Of a stretch of 64,000 bases of DNA, positions 41,668 to 50,514 are shown piece after piece. Source of the stretch: an uncultured Oscillospiraceae bacterium (lineage in GTDB: Bacteria; Bacillota; Clostridia; Oscillospirales; Acutalibacteraceae); assembly GCA_900543395.1 (NCBI GenBank), contig UQQT01000009.1, forward strand, positions 3,614 through 67,613. The letters run 5' to 3'. Made by a program: the position numbers and the translations under genes. Under the pieces are notes generated by a model. It saw nothing but the letters and a program-made list of their open reading frames with translations, had not been told where the DNA came from and did not search any database. Numbering within the stretch: the stretch's first letter is position 1; each line of letters begins with the position of its first letter.

Positions 41668-42819
41668 ATGGATAAAATATTTCCCGGGGGAATTACGGTT
41701 ACTACCGTGATAATGTGCGTAATGGCGGTTTTTGCGCTGATAGGTACGATTGACCGCATAATCGGAAATAAATCAGGTTACGGTGAACAGCTTGAAAACG
41801 GAGTTAAAACCGTAGGACCTTTGATTCTCGTAATGGCGGCAACGTATGCGGCGGCTCCGCTTCTGGCAAGCGTTCTGACCCCGATAGCCTCTCCGATATA
41901 CTCTCTGTTCGGAGCTGATCCCGCAATGTGCGCCGGCACTGTTTTGGCTGTTGACATGGGCGGATATCCGCTTGCTTACGGAATGACGGACGACGTTATG
42001 AACGCGAACTTCAGCGGTGTAATACTCGGTTCGACAATGGGCGCGATGCTTGTCGGCACGCTCCCGATTGCCGTTACATATTTAAAGGACAAGGATAAGA
42101 GCATTTTCTCATACGGTATGCTGATAGGCATAGTGACCGTTCCGATAGGCTGTATCGCGGGCGGACTTGTTATGGGTATGAGCTTTGTCAATATTATAAA
42201 AAATCTCATTCCGCTTCTTATTCTTGACGTTATAATCGCGGCAGGACTTATATTCTTTCAAAGAATTACGGTTAAAATATTCAGTCTGTTTGCATCCGCG
42301 GTTACAATTCTGATTGCCGTACTGTTCGCACTTGCCGCCGTGCAGTACATGACGGGAATCAGACTGCCCGTATTCAGCAATATGTTTACGTCGGAGGACG
42401 GCGGAATTACGCGTTTTGACAGGGGACTTCTCATCTGCGCGCAGATAGGAATTATACTCGCAGGCGCGTTTCCGATGTTCGCCTTTTTAAGCAATAAGCT
42501 TGACAAACCGTTTTCGAAGCTCGGCGATAAAATGGGCGTAAATAAGGATTCCGTAGTCGGAATTATCGCAAATTTCGCAAATGCTATTGCAATGTTTAAT
42601 CTTTTTGATAAAATGGACGACAAGGGCAAGCTTATCAACATAGCCGGCGCGGTTTCGCTGTCGTACGTTCTCGGCGATCATCTCGCGTTTGTCGCGGGCG
42701 TAAACGGGGATATGATGCTTCCGATGCTCGTAACGAAATTTACGGCGGGCATATCGGCTATAATACTTGCAAATCTTCTTTCGGGTAAAATATTAAAGAA
42801 CAGGGAGAGCAAAGCATGA
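41668..42819 (+). CDS. EutH-family (ethanolamine-type) transporter
   Basis: This 383-residue membrane protein has about ten hydrophobic segments and resembles EutH along its length (GPLILVMAATYAAAPLLASVLTPIASPIYSLFGADPAMCAGTVLAVDMGGYPLA...). EutH proteins transport ethanolamine. No ethanolamine ammonia-lyase or microcompartment gene is near; instead the stop overlaps a GH20 glycosidase gene by ATGA. It may therefore carry a sugar-derived or ethanolamine-linked compound. I leave the gene symbol open for that reason. Confidence 0.8.
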   Translation: MDKIFPGGITVTTVIMCVMAVFALIGTIDRIIGNKSGYGEQLENGVKTVGPLILVMAATYAAAPLLASVLTPIASPIYSLFGADPAMCAGTVLAVDMGGYPLAYGMTDDVMNANFSGVILGSTMGAMLVGTLPIAVTYLKDKDKSIFSYGMLIGIVTVPIGCIAGGLVMGMSFVNIIKNLIPLLILDVIIAAGLIFFQRITVKIFSLFASAVTILIAVLFALAAVQYMTGIRLPVFSNMFTSEDGGITRFDRGLLICAQIGIILAGAFPMFAFLSNKLDKPFSKLGDKMGVNKDSVVGIIANFANAIAMFNLFDKMDDKGKLINIAGAVSLSYVLGDHLAFVAGVNGDMMLPMLVTKFTAGISAIILANLLSGKILKNRESKA

Positions 42820-44408
42820 AGGATTTTAACAGATCGGGCGTTATGATAGACATGTCGCGCAATGCGGTGATGAACGTCGGCGCCGTCAAAAAAATGATTG
42901 ATATAAACGCGCGTCTCGGGTACGACTTTTTAATGCTCTATACGGAGGACACGTATGAAATTGAGGGTCAGCCGTATTTCGGTCATTTGAGAGGCAGATA
43001 TACCTCGGAGGAATTAAAGGACATTGATTCGTACGCGCAGAAAAAAGGTATCGAGCTTATCCCGTGCATACAGACTCTCGCTCATCTCGGCGCGATTATG
43101 AAGTGGCCCGAGTACAAAGACATAAACGACTGCGCGGATATCCTGCTCGCAGGCGACGAGCGCGTCTATGCGCTTATTGATTCAATGTTTAAAACGTTGA
43201 GCGAGAATTTTAAAAGCAGAATCGCAAATATCGGTATGGACGAGGCTCATTTTATCGGATTGGGCAAATACATGCAGGAGCACGGCATAAGAAACAGGCT
43301 CGATATACTGTTAGAGCATCTCGAAAAAGTTTCGGAGATTGCGAAAAAATACGGATTCGAACTGCTGATGTGGGGCGATATGTTTTTCAGACTCGCCAAT
43401 AACGGCGGATATGACGGAAGTGTTGATTCGTCCGTCAAATCGCGTATTCCCGATAATGTTACGCTTATATACTGGGACTATTATTCGAAAGATAAAAAGC
43501 ATTACGATGAAAATATTATAAATCATAAAGCCGTTGACAAGAATGTTTGGTTCGCGGGCGGGCTGTGGACGTGGACGGGCTTTACACCGCATAATCAGGC
43601 TTCGATTGAAAATTCGATTGCGGCGATAGAGAGCTGCCGTGAGCACGGCGTTAAGAATATTATAATGACAATGTGGGGCGATGACGGCGGAGAGTGCTCG
43701 AGATTTTCCGCGCTCCCGTCAATGTACGCCGTTTCCGAATTCTTAAAGGGAAATACCGATATGAAGTCGATTAAATCCGGATTTTATAAGGAATTCGGAA
43801 TTGAGTGGGATTCATTTATTTTGCTTGACCTGCCCGATACTCCGAACAACGAAAACGGCAGAATAAACGACCCCGAGAAATACATGCTTTATTCCGACTG
43901 CTTTATGGGAATAGCGGATTCGACTGTCAGAAACGGCGACGGTAAAAAGTATGCCGACTGCGCGAAAAAGCTCGAAAAATGCGTTGACAATAAGGAATTC
44001 GGATTCCTTTTCTCAACGGTTAAAGCGTTATGCGACGTTCTTGAGATAAAATATGAGTTGGGCGTTCGCACAAGAAAAGCATATAAAGAGAATGAAAAAT
44101 CACAGCTTAAAAAATCAGTCGGCGATTATGACGAGGTTATATCGCGTATCGAATTGTTCTACGATGAATTCGAGCGAATGTGGAGCATAGAAAATAAGCC
44201 GCACGGCTTTGACGTTCAGGATATCAGAATCGGCGGAACGCTTATGAGAATCAAGCACTGTAAAAAGAGGCTCGAAAGCTACATAAACGGTGAGATCGAC
44301 TCTATCCCCGAACTCGAGGAGCCGGTGCTTCCCTATAAAGGAAACGAGCCGACTGATATAAATAATTTCTGCAATATTGTTACGGCTAACGTAATGTTTT
44401 TTCAATAA
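42816..44408 (+). CDS. GH20-like beta-N-acetylhexosaminidase (cytosolic)
   Basis: This 530-residue protein has a GH20-type TIM barrel starting almost at the N-terminus: VMIDMSRNAVMNV, LGYDFLMLYTEDTYE, IELIPCIQTLAHLG and the catalytic Asp-Glu pair in NIGMDEAH. Later come LLMWGDMF, VTLIYWDYY and MTMWGDDGGE. There is no signal peptide, so substrates must be imported, presumably by the co-translated EutH-like transporter. The C-terminal 170 residues are helical. Products would be GlcNAc- or GalNAc-type sugars. Confidence 0.8.
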   Translation: MKDFNRSGVMIDMSRNAVMNVGAVKKMIDINARLGYDFLMLYTEDTYEIEGQPYFGHLRGRYTSEELKDIDSYAQKKGIELIPCIQTLAHLGAIMKWPEYKDINDCADILLAGDERVYALIDSMFKTLSENFKSRIANIGMDEAHFIGLGKYMQEHGIRNRLDILLEHLEKVSEIAKKYGFELLMWGDMFFRLANNGGYDGSVDSSVKSRIPDNVTLIYWDYYSKDKKHYDENIINHKAVDKNVWFAGGLWTWTGFTPHNQASIENSIAAIESCREHGVKNIIMTMWGDDGGECSRFSALPSMYAVSEFLKGNTDMKSIKSGFYKEFGIEWDSFILLDLPDTPNNENGRINDPEKYMLYSDCFMGIADSTVRNGDGKKYADCAKKLEKCVDNKEFGFLFSTVKALCDVLEIKYELGVRTRKAYKENEKSQLKKSVGDYDEVISRIELFYDEFERMWSIENKPHGFDVQDIRIGGTLMRIKHCKKRLESYINGEIDSIPELEEPVLPYKGNEPTDINNFCNIVTANVMFFQ

Positions 44409-44422
44409 CGGAGGTTTTAAAA

Positions 44423-45487
44423 ATGAGTAAAAAATGGAGAGTCGGAATTATCGGCATCGGCGGAATATGCAAGGGGTCGCATCTTCCGGAGTATCTTTCG
44501 GACGAGCGTCTTGAGGTTGCCGCCTTATGCGATATTATTATCGAAAGGGCAGAGGAGATTAGGGATAAGTATTTCCCGGACGCGGCCGTTTATTCCGACT
44601 ACAAGGAGCTTTTAAAGGACGGTAGCATAGATTCCATCGATATATGCACGCCGAACTACCTTCATTCGATTATTGCAGTTGATGCATTCGAGGCAGGCAA
44701 GCATGTATTCTGCGAGAAGCCCGACGCTGTAAGCGTAAGCGAGGTTATGCGAATGAAGGACGCCGCCGACAAGGCCGGCAAAACTCTCATGGTTATGAGA
44801 AACAACCGCTGGGTCACGGCTTCTAAATACGCTAAAAAGTATATCGAATCCGGCAGAATGGGCGAAATCTACTGCGGCCGCTGCGGATGGCAGAGACGAC
44901 GCGGAATCCCCGGCAAGGGCGGTTGGTTTACAACCAAAGAACAGTCGGGAGGCGGTCCGCTTATCGATTTGGGCGTTCACATGATCGACCTTGCAATCTG
45001 GCTCATGGGTAATCCCACGCCTGTCGCGGTTTCGGGCAATACTTATATGAAGTTTGCAGACAATGACGTTTCGGACTCCGTAAATTCGGATTTCGGCGAT
45101 AAAAATTCCGAGGGTACGTTTGACGTTGAGGATCTCGCCATGGGTATGATTCGTTTCGATAACGGAGCGCTTTTGCAGATTGAATTCAGCTGGGCTTCCA
45201 ATATCGAAAAGGAAAACCGTTTCGTCGAGCTTCGCGGTACAAGGGCGGGGCTTAGCTGGAGTGACGGCGGGGTCAAGATATTCTCCGAGGAAAACGGCGA
45301 GCTTACCGATACCGTTTCACCGACAGTTAATCAGGAGAACGGTCACCGCAATAACCTGAAGCATTTCTACGACGTTGTAATAGACGGAGCCGAACCGCAG
45401 TTTAAGCCTCAGCAGGGTATCGATATGATTAAGATTCTCTGTGCAATTTATGAGTCCGCAAGGACGGGTAAAGAGGTTATTCTTTAA
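44423..45487 (+). CDS. Gfo/Idh/MocA-family oxidoreductase
   Basis: This 354-residue NAD(P)-dependent enzyme has an N-terminal Rossmann fold (WRVGIIGIGGICKGSHLPEYL) and the EKPDAVSV motif with the conserved Lys. The C-terminal beta-sheet domain contains GGGPLIDLGVHMIDLAIWLMG. The family oxidises or reduces sugars and inositols. It follows the GH20 gene by 14 bases and likely modifies the released sugar, but no specific substrate can be named. Confidence 0.85.
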   Translation: MSKKWRVGIIGIGGICKGSHLPEYLSDERLEVAALCDIIIERAEEIRDKYFPDAAVYSDYKELLKDGSIDSIDICTPNYLHSIIAVDAFEAGKHVFCEKPDAVSVSEVMRMKDAADKAGKTLMVMRNNRWVTASKYAKKYIESGRMGEIYCGRCGWQRRRGIPGKGGWFTTKEQSGGGPLIDLGVHMIDLAIWLMGNPTPVAVSGNTYMKFADNDVSDSVNSDFGDKNSEGTFDVEDLAMGMIRFDNGALLQIEFSWASNIEKENRFVELRGTRAGLSWSDGGVKIFSEENGELTDTVSPTVNQENGHRNNLKHFYDVVIDGAEPQFKPQQGIDMIKILCAIYESARTGKEVIL

Positions 45488-45506
45488 TCTGAATAAACAA
45501 CAGAAA

Positions 45507-45552
45507 GCCGTAAACCGAACTTTTTATGAGTCCCGGTTTACGGCGTTTTTTT
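45507..45552. terminator. Terminator between the oxidoreductase and ferredoxin genes
   Basis: GCCGTAAACCG, a 16-base loop and CGGTTTACGGC are followed by GTTTTTTTCTG on +. On - the stem is followed by TTTCTG, so it may be bidirectional. Confidence 0.85.
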
Positions 45553-45560
45553 CTGTTTTT

Positions 45561-46274
45561 TTATTGTTCTAAGATTTTACCGTCGGTCGAGATAATGTTT
45601 ATCTGCCACGGGATGAATTTACCGCTGTTGATAAGAGCCTGTCTGACGGCGTTTTCGATTCCCGCGCAGCACGGAACCTCCATTCTTACTACCGTAACGC
45701 TTTTTATATCGTTGTTTTTGATTATTTCCGTGAGCTTTTCGGTATAATCCACGCCGTCAAGCTTAGGACAGCCGATAAGCGTTATTCGGTTTTTAATAAA
45801 ATCGCCGTGAAAATTTCCGTACGCATATGCGGTGCAGTCGGCGGCAATGAGCAGATTTGCATTATTAAAATAAGGAGCATTTACCGGCACGAGCTTGATT
45901 TGAACGGGCCACTGCGAAAGTCTGCTTGAGGGCTTTTCGCAGACGGAATTTTCACGTTCTGCTTCCGAGTCTCTTTTAATAGCTTTAACATTCATTCCCG
46001 GACAGCCGCACGGGAGCTTTTTTTCTTTGTTTTCCTTCATCCTTTTTGTCTCCTTTACCGCATTTTCGTCGTATGCGTCCGCCTCGCGTTCCTCGAATGT
46101 GATTGCTTCTGCAGGACATGCCGGCAGACAGTCGCCGAGTCCGTCGCAGTGATTCTCCTTCGTAAGGCGGGCTTTTCCGTCTATCATCTCAATCGCGCCC
46201 TCATGGCACGCCTCGGCGCACAGACCGCAGCCGGTGCATTTTTCGTCGTCTATTTTTATTATTTTTCGTATCAT
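45561..46274 (-). CDS. 4Fe-4S dicluster ferredoxin-domain protein
   Basis: This 237-residue protein starts with a two-cluster ferredoxin domain (CTGCGLCAEACHEGA and CDGLGDCLPACPAEA). A charged linker, a CGCPGM motif and a C-terminal domain with NLLIAADCTAYAYGNFHGDF and IGCPKLDGVDYTEKL follow. I use the ATG at 46272-46274 because AGGAGGA precedes it. Proteins of this layout are usually annotated as iron-sulfur binding and occur next to Crp/Fnr regulators in Clostridia. A redox-sensing or electron-transfer role is likely; partner unknown. Confidence 0.8.
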   Translation of the reverse strand: MIRKIIKIDDEKCTGCGLCAEACHEGAIEMIDGKARLTKENHCDGLGDCLPACPAEAITFEEREADAYDENAVKETKRMKENKEKKLPCGCPGMNVKAIKRDSEAERENSVCEKPSSRLSQWPVQIKLVPVNAPYFNNANLLIAADCTAYAYGNFHGDFIKNRITLIGCPKLDGVDYTEKLTEIIKNNDIKSVTVVRMEVPCCAGIENAVRQALINSGKFIPWQINIISTDGKILEQ

Positions 46275-46297
46275 GAATATTCCTCCTTCTCTCTGCA

Positions 46298-46326
46298 AGT
46301 ATAATATATCATGATATTAATAACAA
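46298..46326 (-). promoter_or_regulatory. Promoter of the ferredoxin gene
   Basis: On the minus strand TTGTTA (46321-46326), a 17-base spacer and TATACT (46298-46303). Confidence 0.6.
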
Positions 46327-46331
46327 GTATA

Positions 46332-46343
46332 TTGCATTTGCAA
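46332..46343. promoter_or_regulatory. Palindrome TTGCA-TT-TGCAA, candidate Crp/Fnr operator
   Basis: This perfect 12-bp palindrome lies between the divergent ferredoxin and Crp/Fnr genes, centred about 46 bases upstream of the expected ferredoxin start. That distance fits an activator site just above the -35 box. A second palindrome, ATATCATGATAT (46306-46317), sits inside the ferredoxin promoter. Confidence 0.5.
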
Positions 46344-46363
46344 CGAAATGAGGTTTTTTTGTA

Positions 46364-47023
46364 ATGAAATACGATATCCGGTCTTTAAGTCGTACCGCTT
46401 TGTTTGCCGGTGCGGACGATAATCAGATAATTGACGCCCTCGAATGTCTGAAGGCTAAAAGGTCATGCTGTAAAAAGGGCGGATATGTTCTAAGACAGGG
46501 CGAATATATAGATTCCGTCTGTGTTCTGCTCTCGGGCAGGCTTCATATAAAAAACGAGGATTACTGGGGCAACGGAAGTATTCTCGGTTCAATTGAACCC
46601 GGTGAAATATTCGCCGAAGCGTATGCGCCGTCCGGTAGCGGAGCTTTGCTTAACGATGTCTGCGCGGTTGAGGACAGCGAGATTTTGTTTCTTGATATGA
46701 AGAAAATTCTTTCTCATAAGAAATGCTCGTGCGGGATCTGCGATATTATTAAAAAGAATCTTATCTGTGAAATATCGGGTAAAAACAGAAGCCTCGTCGC
46801 AAAGCTCGGATATATATCAAAGCGTACGATCAGGGAAAAGCTGACGGCGTATTTGTCCGACGAAGCAAAAAAGCACAGCAGTTCATGCTTTGAAATTCCG
46901 TATAACCGTCAGCAGCTTGCGGATTTTCTGTCCGTCGACAGAAGCGCAATGTCAAGGGAACTCGGAAAAATGCGTTGCGAAGGACTTCTTGATTTTGATA
47001 AAAACAGATTTACTTTAAAATAA
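46364..47023 (+). CDS. Crp/Fnr-family regulator
   Basis: This 219-residue regulator has an effector domain (LFAGADDNQIIDALECLKAKRSCCKKGGYVLRQGEYIDSVCVLLSGRLHI), a central helix and a winged-helix domain with YNRQQLADFLSVDRSAMSRELGKMRCEGLL. Cysteine pairs (SCC, CSCGIC) suggest redox or metal sensitivity, not proven. It is divergent from the ferredoxin gene and probably controls it through the palindrome between them. Confidence 0.85.
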   Translation: MKYDIRSLSRTALFAGADDNQIIDALECLKAKRSCCKKGGYVLRQGEYIDSVCVLLSGRLHIKNEDYWGNGSILGSIEPGEIFAEAYAPSGSGALLNDVCAVEDSEILFLDMKKILSHKKCSCGICDIIKKNLICEISGKNRSLVAKLGYISKRTIREKLTAYLSDEAKKHSSSCFEIPYNRQQLADFLSVDRSAMSRELGKMRCEGLLDFDKNRFTLK

Positions 47024-47058
47024 TTCAAAATGCTTGGCATAAATTTAAATATTCGTAT

Positions 47059-47115
47059 AAAAAAGACTATATTTCACGAAGTACGCACTTTTAATGCATA
47101 ATGTGAAATATAGTC
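47059..47115 (-). terminator. Long-stem terminator after the cysteine protease gene
   Basis: GACTATATTTCAC (47065-47077) and GTGAAATATAGTC (47103-47115) form a perfect 13-bp inverted repeat with a 25-base loop. On the minus strand the stem is followed by TTTTTTATACG, so it can end the protease transcript. Confidence 0.65.
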
Positions 47116-47205
47116 CTTATATGTTCTGCACTTTTTGGGTCGGTCATGCAGTATTCGGTTTTGAATTATCTTCAATTCTAACCGACTGCTGTGATATTAA
47201 AATGC

Positions 47206-49509
47206 TTAATAGTGTGCCTTTCCGCAATCGCATACCCTTTGAATTCCGAATAATCTGATTAAAAACAGCTTGATTTTCCAGAAGAATGACGCAAATTTAT
47301 TCTTTGAATGGCAGAGACAGCTGCAGTTTTTCTCTGTATCGGGGACATCCTCTTTTATTTTTGTACCGCATTTGTCGCATATGCCGTCATTGTCGGAGTC
47401 TGTATGCCCGGTTTCATTGATAATTCTTGTCTCGGAGACTCCGCATTCCGTGCATTCGCGTTTTTCCTCGCCCTTGTCCGTGCATGAGTGGGACACTGTG
47501 ACGACCCACTCGCCGAAGCTGTGACCGTTTGCGGGGATGATTTCCTGCTCTAAGAGAACCTCTTTGCATCTTTTGCAGTGAACGCCGGAGGAAAGACCGG
47601 TTTCGGTGCAGGTGGGGGCGACGGCTTCGTCGAACTCCGCGTCATGCTCAAGTGCGTCTATGACCTCCTGCTCGGTAAGAGTTTTTTCGCATACCGAACA
47701 GTGCGAGCCGTCCGTAAGTCCCGGCTCTGTGCAGGTCGGAGCGTGTCCGCTGTCGGTTACCGGTTGATGACCCTGTGCGGGAATTACTTCCTGCTTTTCG
47801 GTTACAACGCCGCACTCTGAACAGTGTGAGCCGTCCGTAAGTCCCGGCTCTGTGCAGGTCGGAGCGAAGCCCTTGTCCGTTACGGGGGTATGTCCCTTTG
47901 CCGGAACGATATCCGATATATATTCGTTTTGGCATAACGAGCATGTATATGTTGTAAATCCGTCATCAAGGCATGTCGGCGGAGTTACAGCGGAGGTATA
48001 CTCATGGCTGCATTCCTTTACGTCGGTTGACATTACCTTGAGGCAGACATTTCCGGCTGTCTTGAAATATCCCTCGTCGGGAGCAATGTAATCCCAGTTT
48101 TTGCCGTCCATGCTTATATAGCTTTCATATTTATTAAAGGAAGCGTTGTACATTGAGCCTTCCGTCATTAATGACGCGTTCGAGTCTCCGGAAACGTCTA
48201 TTTTAATAACGGCGGAGAATACGTCGCCCTCGTTGACCTCAACGCTTTGTGTAAGCTTGGCGGTGTGATAGCCGTAATAGCTTTCTGCTCCGGAAACGGT
48301 GGAAACAAGAGTTCCGGAGACGGGGGAGTCGTTTGCGCTGTTTAATTTATAAATATAAATCGTGTAAAGCATCGCGCCTCTGCTGTAAAATCCGACATGA
48401 CTGAGCGTTTCATGGCTCTTTGCCGTAAAGACGTTTGCGCCGTAAATCGTTGTTCGTCCCATATATGAAAGCGCGCTGTAAGAACCGATTCCGTCATATT
48501 GATAAATATTGTCATAAATCGATTTTGAATCAGCTTTGTAATACGAGAATGACGCGATCTCTTTCTCGTCATACGACATCCAGAAATAGCCGTCCTTGAG
48601 ATGATAGTTGTCGCCCCAGCTTCCCTTTACGAGCCACGCGCCGTTGTTTTCGGGCTTATAGCCGTCGCGGAAGTTGTCCTTTGAATAATTATCGTCCCAG
48701 CCAACTACGGTAACGTCGTGATTCGTATCCTTGTTTTCTGTATCGGGATTATAGTAAGCCGAGCCGTTGTCCGTGACATTATAATACCAGTTGTGATTAT
48801 AATAGCTTGTTTTGACGCTTCCGTGCTCCATTATCGCTCGTTTGATTTTTGTCGTATTGGCAGTCGTGTTGTCTATCGCGGAGCAGTCAGTGACTCTGAA
48901 TTCCGATTTGTACCTGTGACTTTCGTCCCAATTGCCGGTGGCGTACGGATAATCGGAGTCGTAAACAGGTCCGCTTCCTCTTGCGTACGTGCTGATGGAA
49001 TCCATCCATGTACCTCCGGCTGAAAACGCCGAATTCATATCCGGGTAAGTCTCGCCGTCGCCGTGTGTGGTGTCAGCCTCGTCGGTTACAAGGCTGTTTT
49101 TTGCAAACCATACAAGATGATCCTCGGAAAGATCAACGGTGTTGTCCGCAAGTCCTTTTTTTATAAGCGATGTTTCAACGCATGATGATGCGGCGAACGC
49201 CCAGCAGGTGCCGTACTGCCCCTGTTCCTTTACGGAGGTTATAATTCCCTCGTCGCGGGCGTCGTATTTTGCCGGGACGTAATAATTGCTTCTTGCCCTG
49301 GTTTTGACCGAGGGCAGCTCGCTTTGCGTGAAATCGACTGTATTTCCGTTTTCGTCCTCCCAATGAGTATTTCTTCCGTCTGCCTCGACTATCATGTTAT
49401 ACTGAATTATTTTTCCGTCCTCGTTTTGGGCGAAGGATAATGATGAGAAGTACGGTAAAACAGTAATTACGGATAACATAACGCCGATTATTTTTTTAAA
49501 TCTTTTCAT
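47206..49509 (-). CDS. Secreted papain-family (C1A) cysteine protease with Cys-rich C-terminal repeats
   Basis: This 767-residue exported protein has a signal peptide (VMLSVITVLPYFSSLSFA) and a C1A peptidase domain: EQGQYGTCWAFAASSCVETSL (catalytic Cys near residue 103), NHDVTVVGWDDNY (His) and LVKGSWGDNY (Asn). A lectin-like beta domain of about 150 residues follows, then five repeats of the form C-x-H-x(n)-P-T-C-x-x-x-G-x(n)-C-x-x-C (residues 490-725). The C-terminus has CSCLCH, a hydrophobic helix and CDCGK. It probably digests host or neighbour proteins at the cell surface. Confidence 0.85.
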   Translation of the reverse strand: MKRFKKIIGVMLSVITVLPYFSSLSFAQNEDGKIIQYNMIVEADGRNTHWEDENGNTVDFTQSELPSVKTRARSNYYVPAKYDARDEGIITSVKEQGQYGTCWAFAASSCVETSLIKKGLADNTVDLSEDHLVWFAKNSLVTDEADTTHGDGETYPDMNSAFSAGGTWMDSISTYARGSGPVYDSDYPYATGNWDESHRYKSEFRVTDCSAIDNTTANTTKIKRAIMEHGSVKTSYYNHNWYYNVTDNGSAYYNPDTENKDTNHDVTVVGWDDNYSKDNFRDGYKPENNGAWLVKGSWGDNYHLKDGYFWMSYDEKEIASFSYYKADSKSIYDNIYQYDGIGSYSALSYMGRTTIYGANVFTAKSHETLSHVGFYSRGAMLYTIYIYKLNSANDSPVSGTLVSTVSGAESYYGYHTAKLTQSVEVNEGDVFSAVIKIDVSGDSNASLMTEGSMYNASFNKYESYISMDGKNWDYIAPDEGYFKTAGNVCLKVMSTDVKECSHEYTSAVTPPTCLDDGFTTYTCSLCQNEYISDIVPAKGHTPVTDKGFAPTCTEPGLTDGSHCSECGVVTEKQEVIPAQGHQPVTDSGHAPTCTEPGLTDGSHCSVCEKTLTEQEVIDALEHDAEFDEAVAPTCTETGLSSGVHCKRCKEVLLEQEIIPANGHSFGEWVVTVSHSCTDKGEEKRECTECGVSETRIINETGHTDSDNDGICDKCGTKIKEDVPDTEKNCSCLCHSKNKFASFFWKIKLFLIRLFGIQRVCDCGKAHY

Positions 49510-49658
49510 ATGCGCCTCCGATTTGTTTTTTTTCGGTTAGATTACGAACGGCAAGACAGGGACGAAGCGTGAGCCGAGATGGAACGGGCTTTGCCGTTTC
49601 GAGCCGTTTTGCCGCAATGCGTATTAAGAGAAAAAAGAAGGAACGCCGTATTCTTCCC
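49510..49658 (-). other. Long structured 5' leader of the protease gene
   Basis: Transcription from the promoter at 49665-49694 gives a leader of about 149 nt. Its middle can fold with an outer CGGCAA/TTGCCG stem and an inner AACGG/CCGTT stem. No terminator-type T tract follows. I recognise no known riboswitch. Confidence 0.4.
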
Positions 49659-49664
49659 GATTTG

Positions 49665-49694
49665 ATTATACTAAACGGACAAAAGCGTTGTCAA
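49665..49694 (-). promoter_or_regulatory. Promoter of the cysteine protease gene
   Basis: On the minus strand TTGACA (49689-49694), an 18-base spacer and TATAAT (49665-49670). Confidence 0.75.
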
Positions 49695-49748
49695 TGACAT
49701 TCGGGAATTAAATATACGAAAAAATTGAGTTAAAAAACAAATAATTCG

Positions 49749-49777
49749 TTGATAATAATATGGAATTATGGTATTCT
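49749..49777 (+). promoter_or_regulatory. Promoter of the comFC-like gene
   Basis: TTGATA (49749-49754), a 17-base spacer and TATTCT (49772-49777). Confidence 0.6.
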
Positions 49778-49814
49778 TTATTAAATCCAAAAAATCGAGA
49801 CGGGAGACTGTTAA

Positions 49815-50501
49815 ATGAAAACACTGCGGCTGATAAACGATATTTTCTTCCCCGAACGCTGTGTTTTCTGCGGGCAAAATCCCGTATTCCCCGGTAAAAT
49901 TCTCTGTAACGAGTGTGAGGACTGTATAGAATTCATACCGTCTCCGCGGTGTCCGAAATGCGGACGTGAGGTTAAGAAATGCAGATGCAAAAATATACGT
50001 ACATTCTATAAAGAACTGTGTGCTCCGTATTACAATGAAGCGTGCGTCCGGCACGCCGTGGACAGATGGAAGTTTTACGGCTCAACCGAGTGTACGGAGG
50101 TTTTCGTCAGGGATATGATGAATTTGTATGAGAATGAAATAAAATCCGGGCTGTTCGACTTCGTAACGTTCGTGCCGGCTTCTAAGACTACGCTTGAGGA
50201 CAGAGGATTTAACCAGTCCGAACTGCTTGCGGAGGTTTTCAGCGCGTATACGTCGCTTGAATGTAAAGACTGTCTTGTCAAAACTTTCGAAACTCCGCCC
50301 CAGCACACTCTGCCGAGATATTTAAGACTCGGAAATGTCCTCGGCGTATTCGAGGTCAAAGACAAAGAAGCGGTTTACGGTAAAACGATACTCCTTATCG
50401 ACGATATCAAAACGACGGGAATGGTGCTCAACGAATGTGCGAAAATGCTGATGATAGCCGGAGCGGAGGCTGTGTACTGTCTGACAATCACGCTCGGATA
50501 G
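49815..50501 (+). CDS. comFC: ComF family phosphoribosyltransferase-like protein
   Basis: This 228-residue protein starts with a double zinc ribbon (ERCVFCGQN...ILCNECEDC and RCPKCGREVKKCRC) and continues with a PRTase fold ending in KTILLIDDIKTTGMVLNECAKMLMIAGA (PRPP loop). This is the ComFC/GntX layout, linked to DNA uptake in competent bacteria. No other competence genes are in the window. It is a single-gene unit. Confidence 0.85.
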   Translation: MKTLRLINDIFFPERCVFCGQNPVFPGKILCNECEDCIEFIPSPRCPKCGREVKKCRCKNIRTFYKELCAPYYNEACVRHAVDRWKFYGSTECTEVFVRDMMNLYENEIKSGLFDFVTFVPASKTTLEDRGFNQSELLAEVFSAYTSLECKDCLVKTFETPPQHTLPRYLRLGNVLGVFEVKDKEAVYGKTILLIDDIKTTGMVLNECAKMLMIAGAEAVYCLTITLG

Positions 50502-50514
50502 TGCGGTCGGAGCG

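Noticed and set aside
49525..49640. Possible cyclic-di-GMP (GEMM-I) riboswitch before the protease
   Set aside because: GGCAAA words are present, but the two-helix layout and the GGGACGCAAAGCC-type conserved block are not, so I kept it as an unassigned leader.
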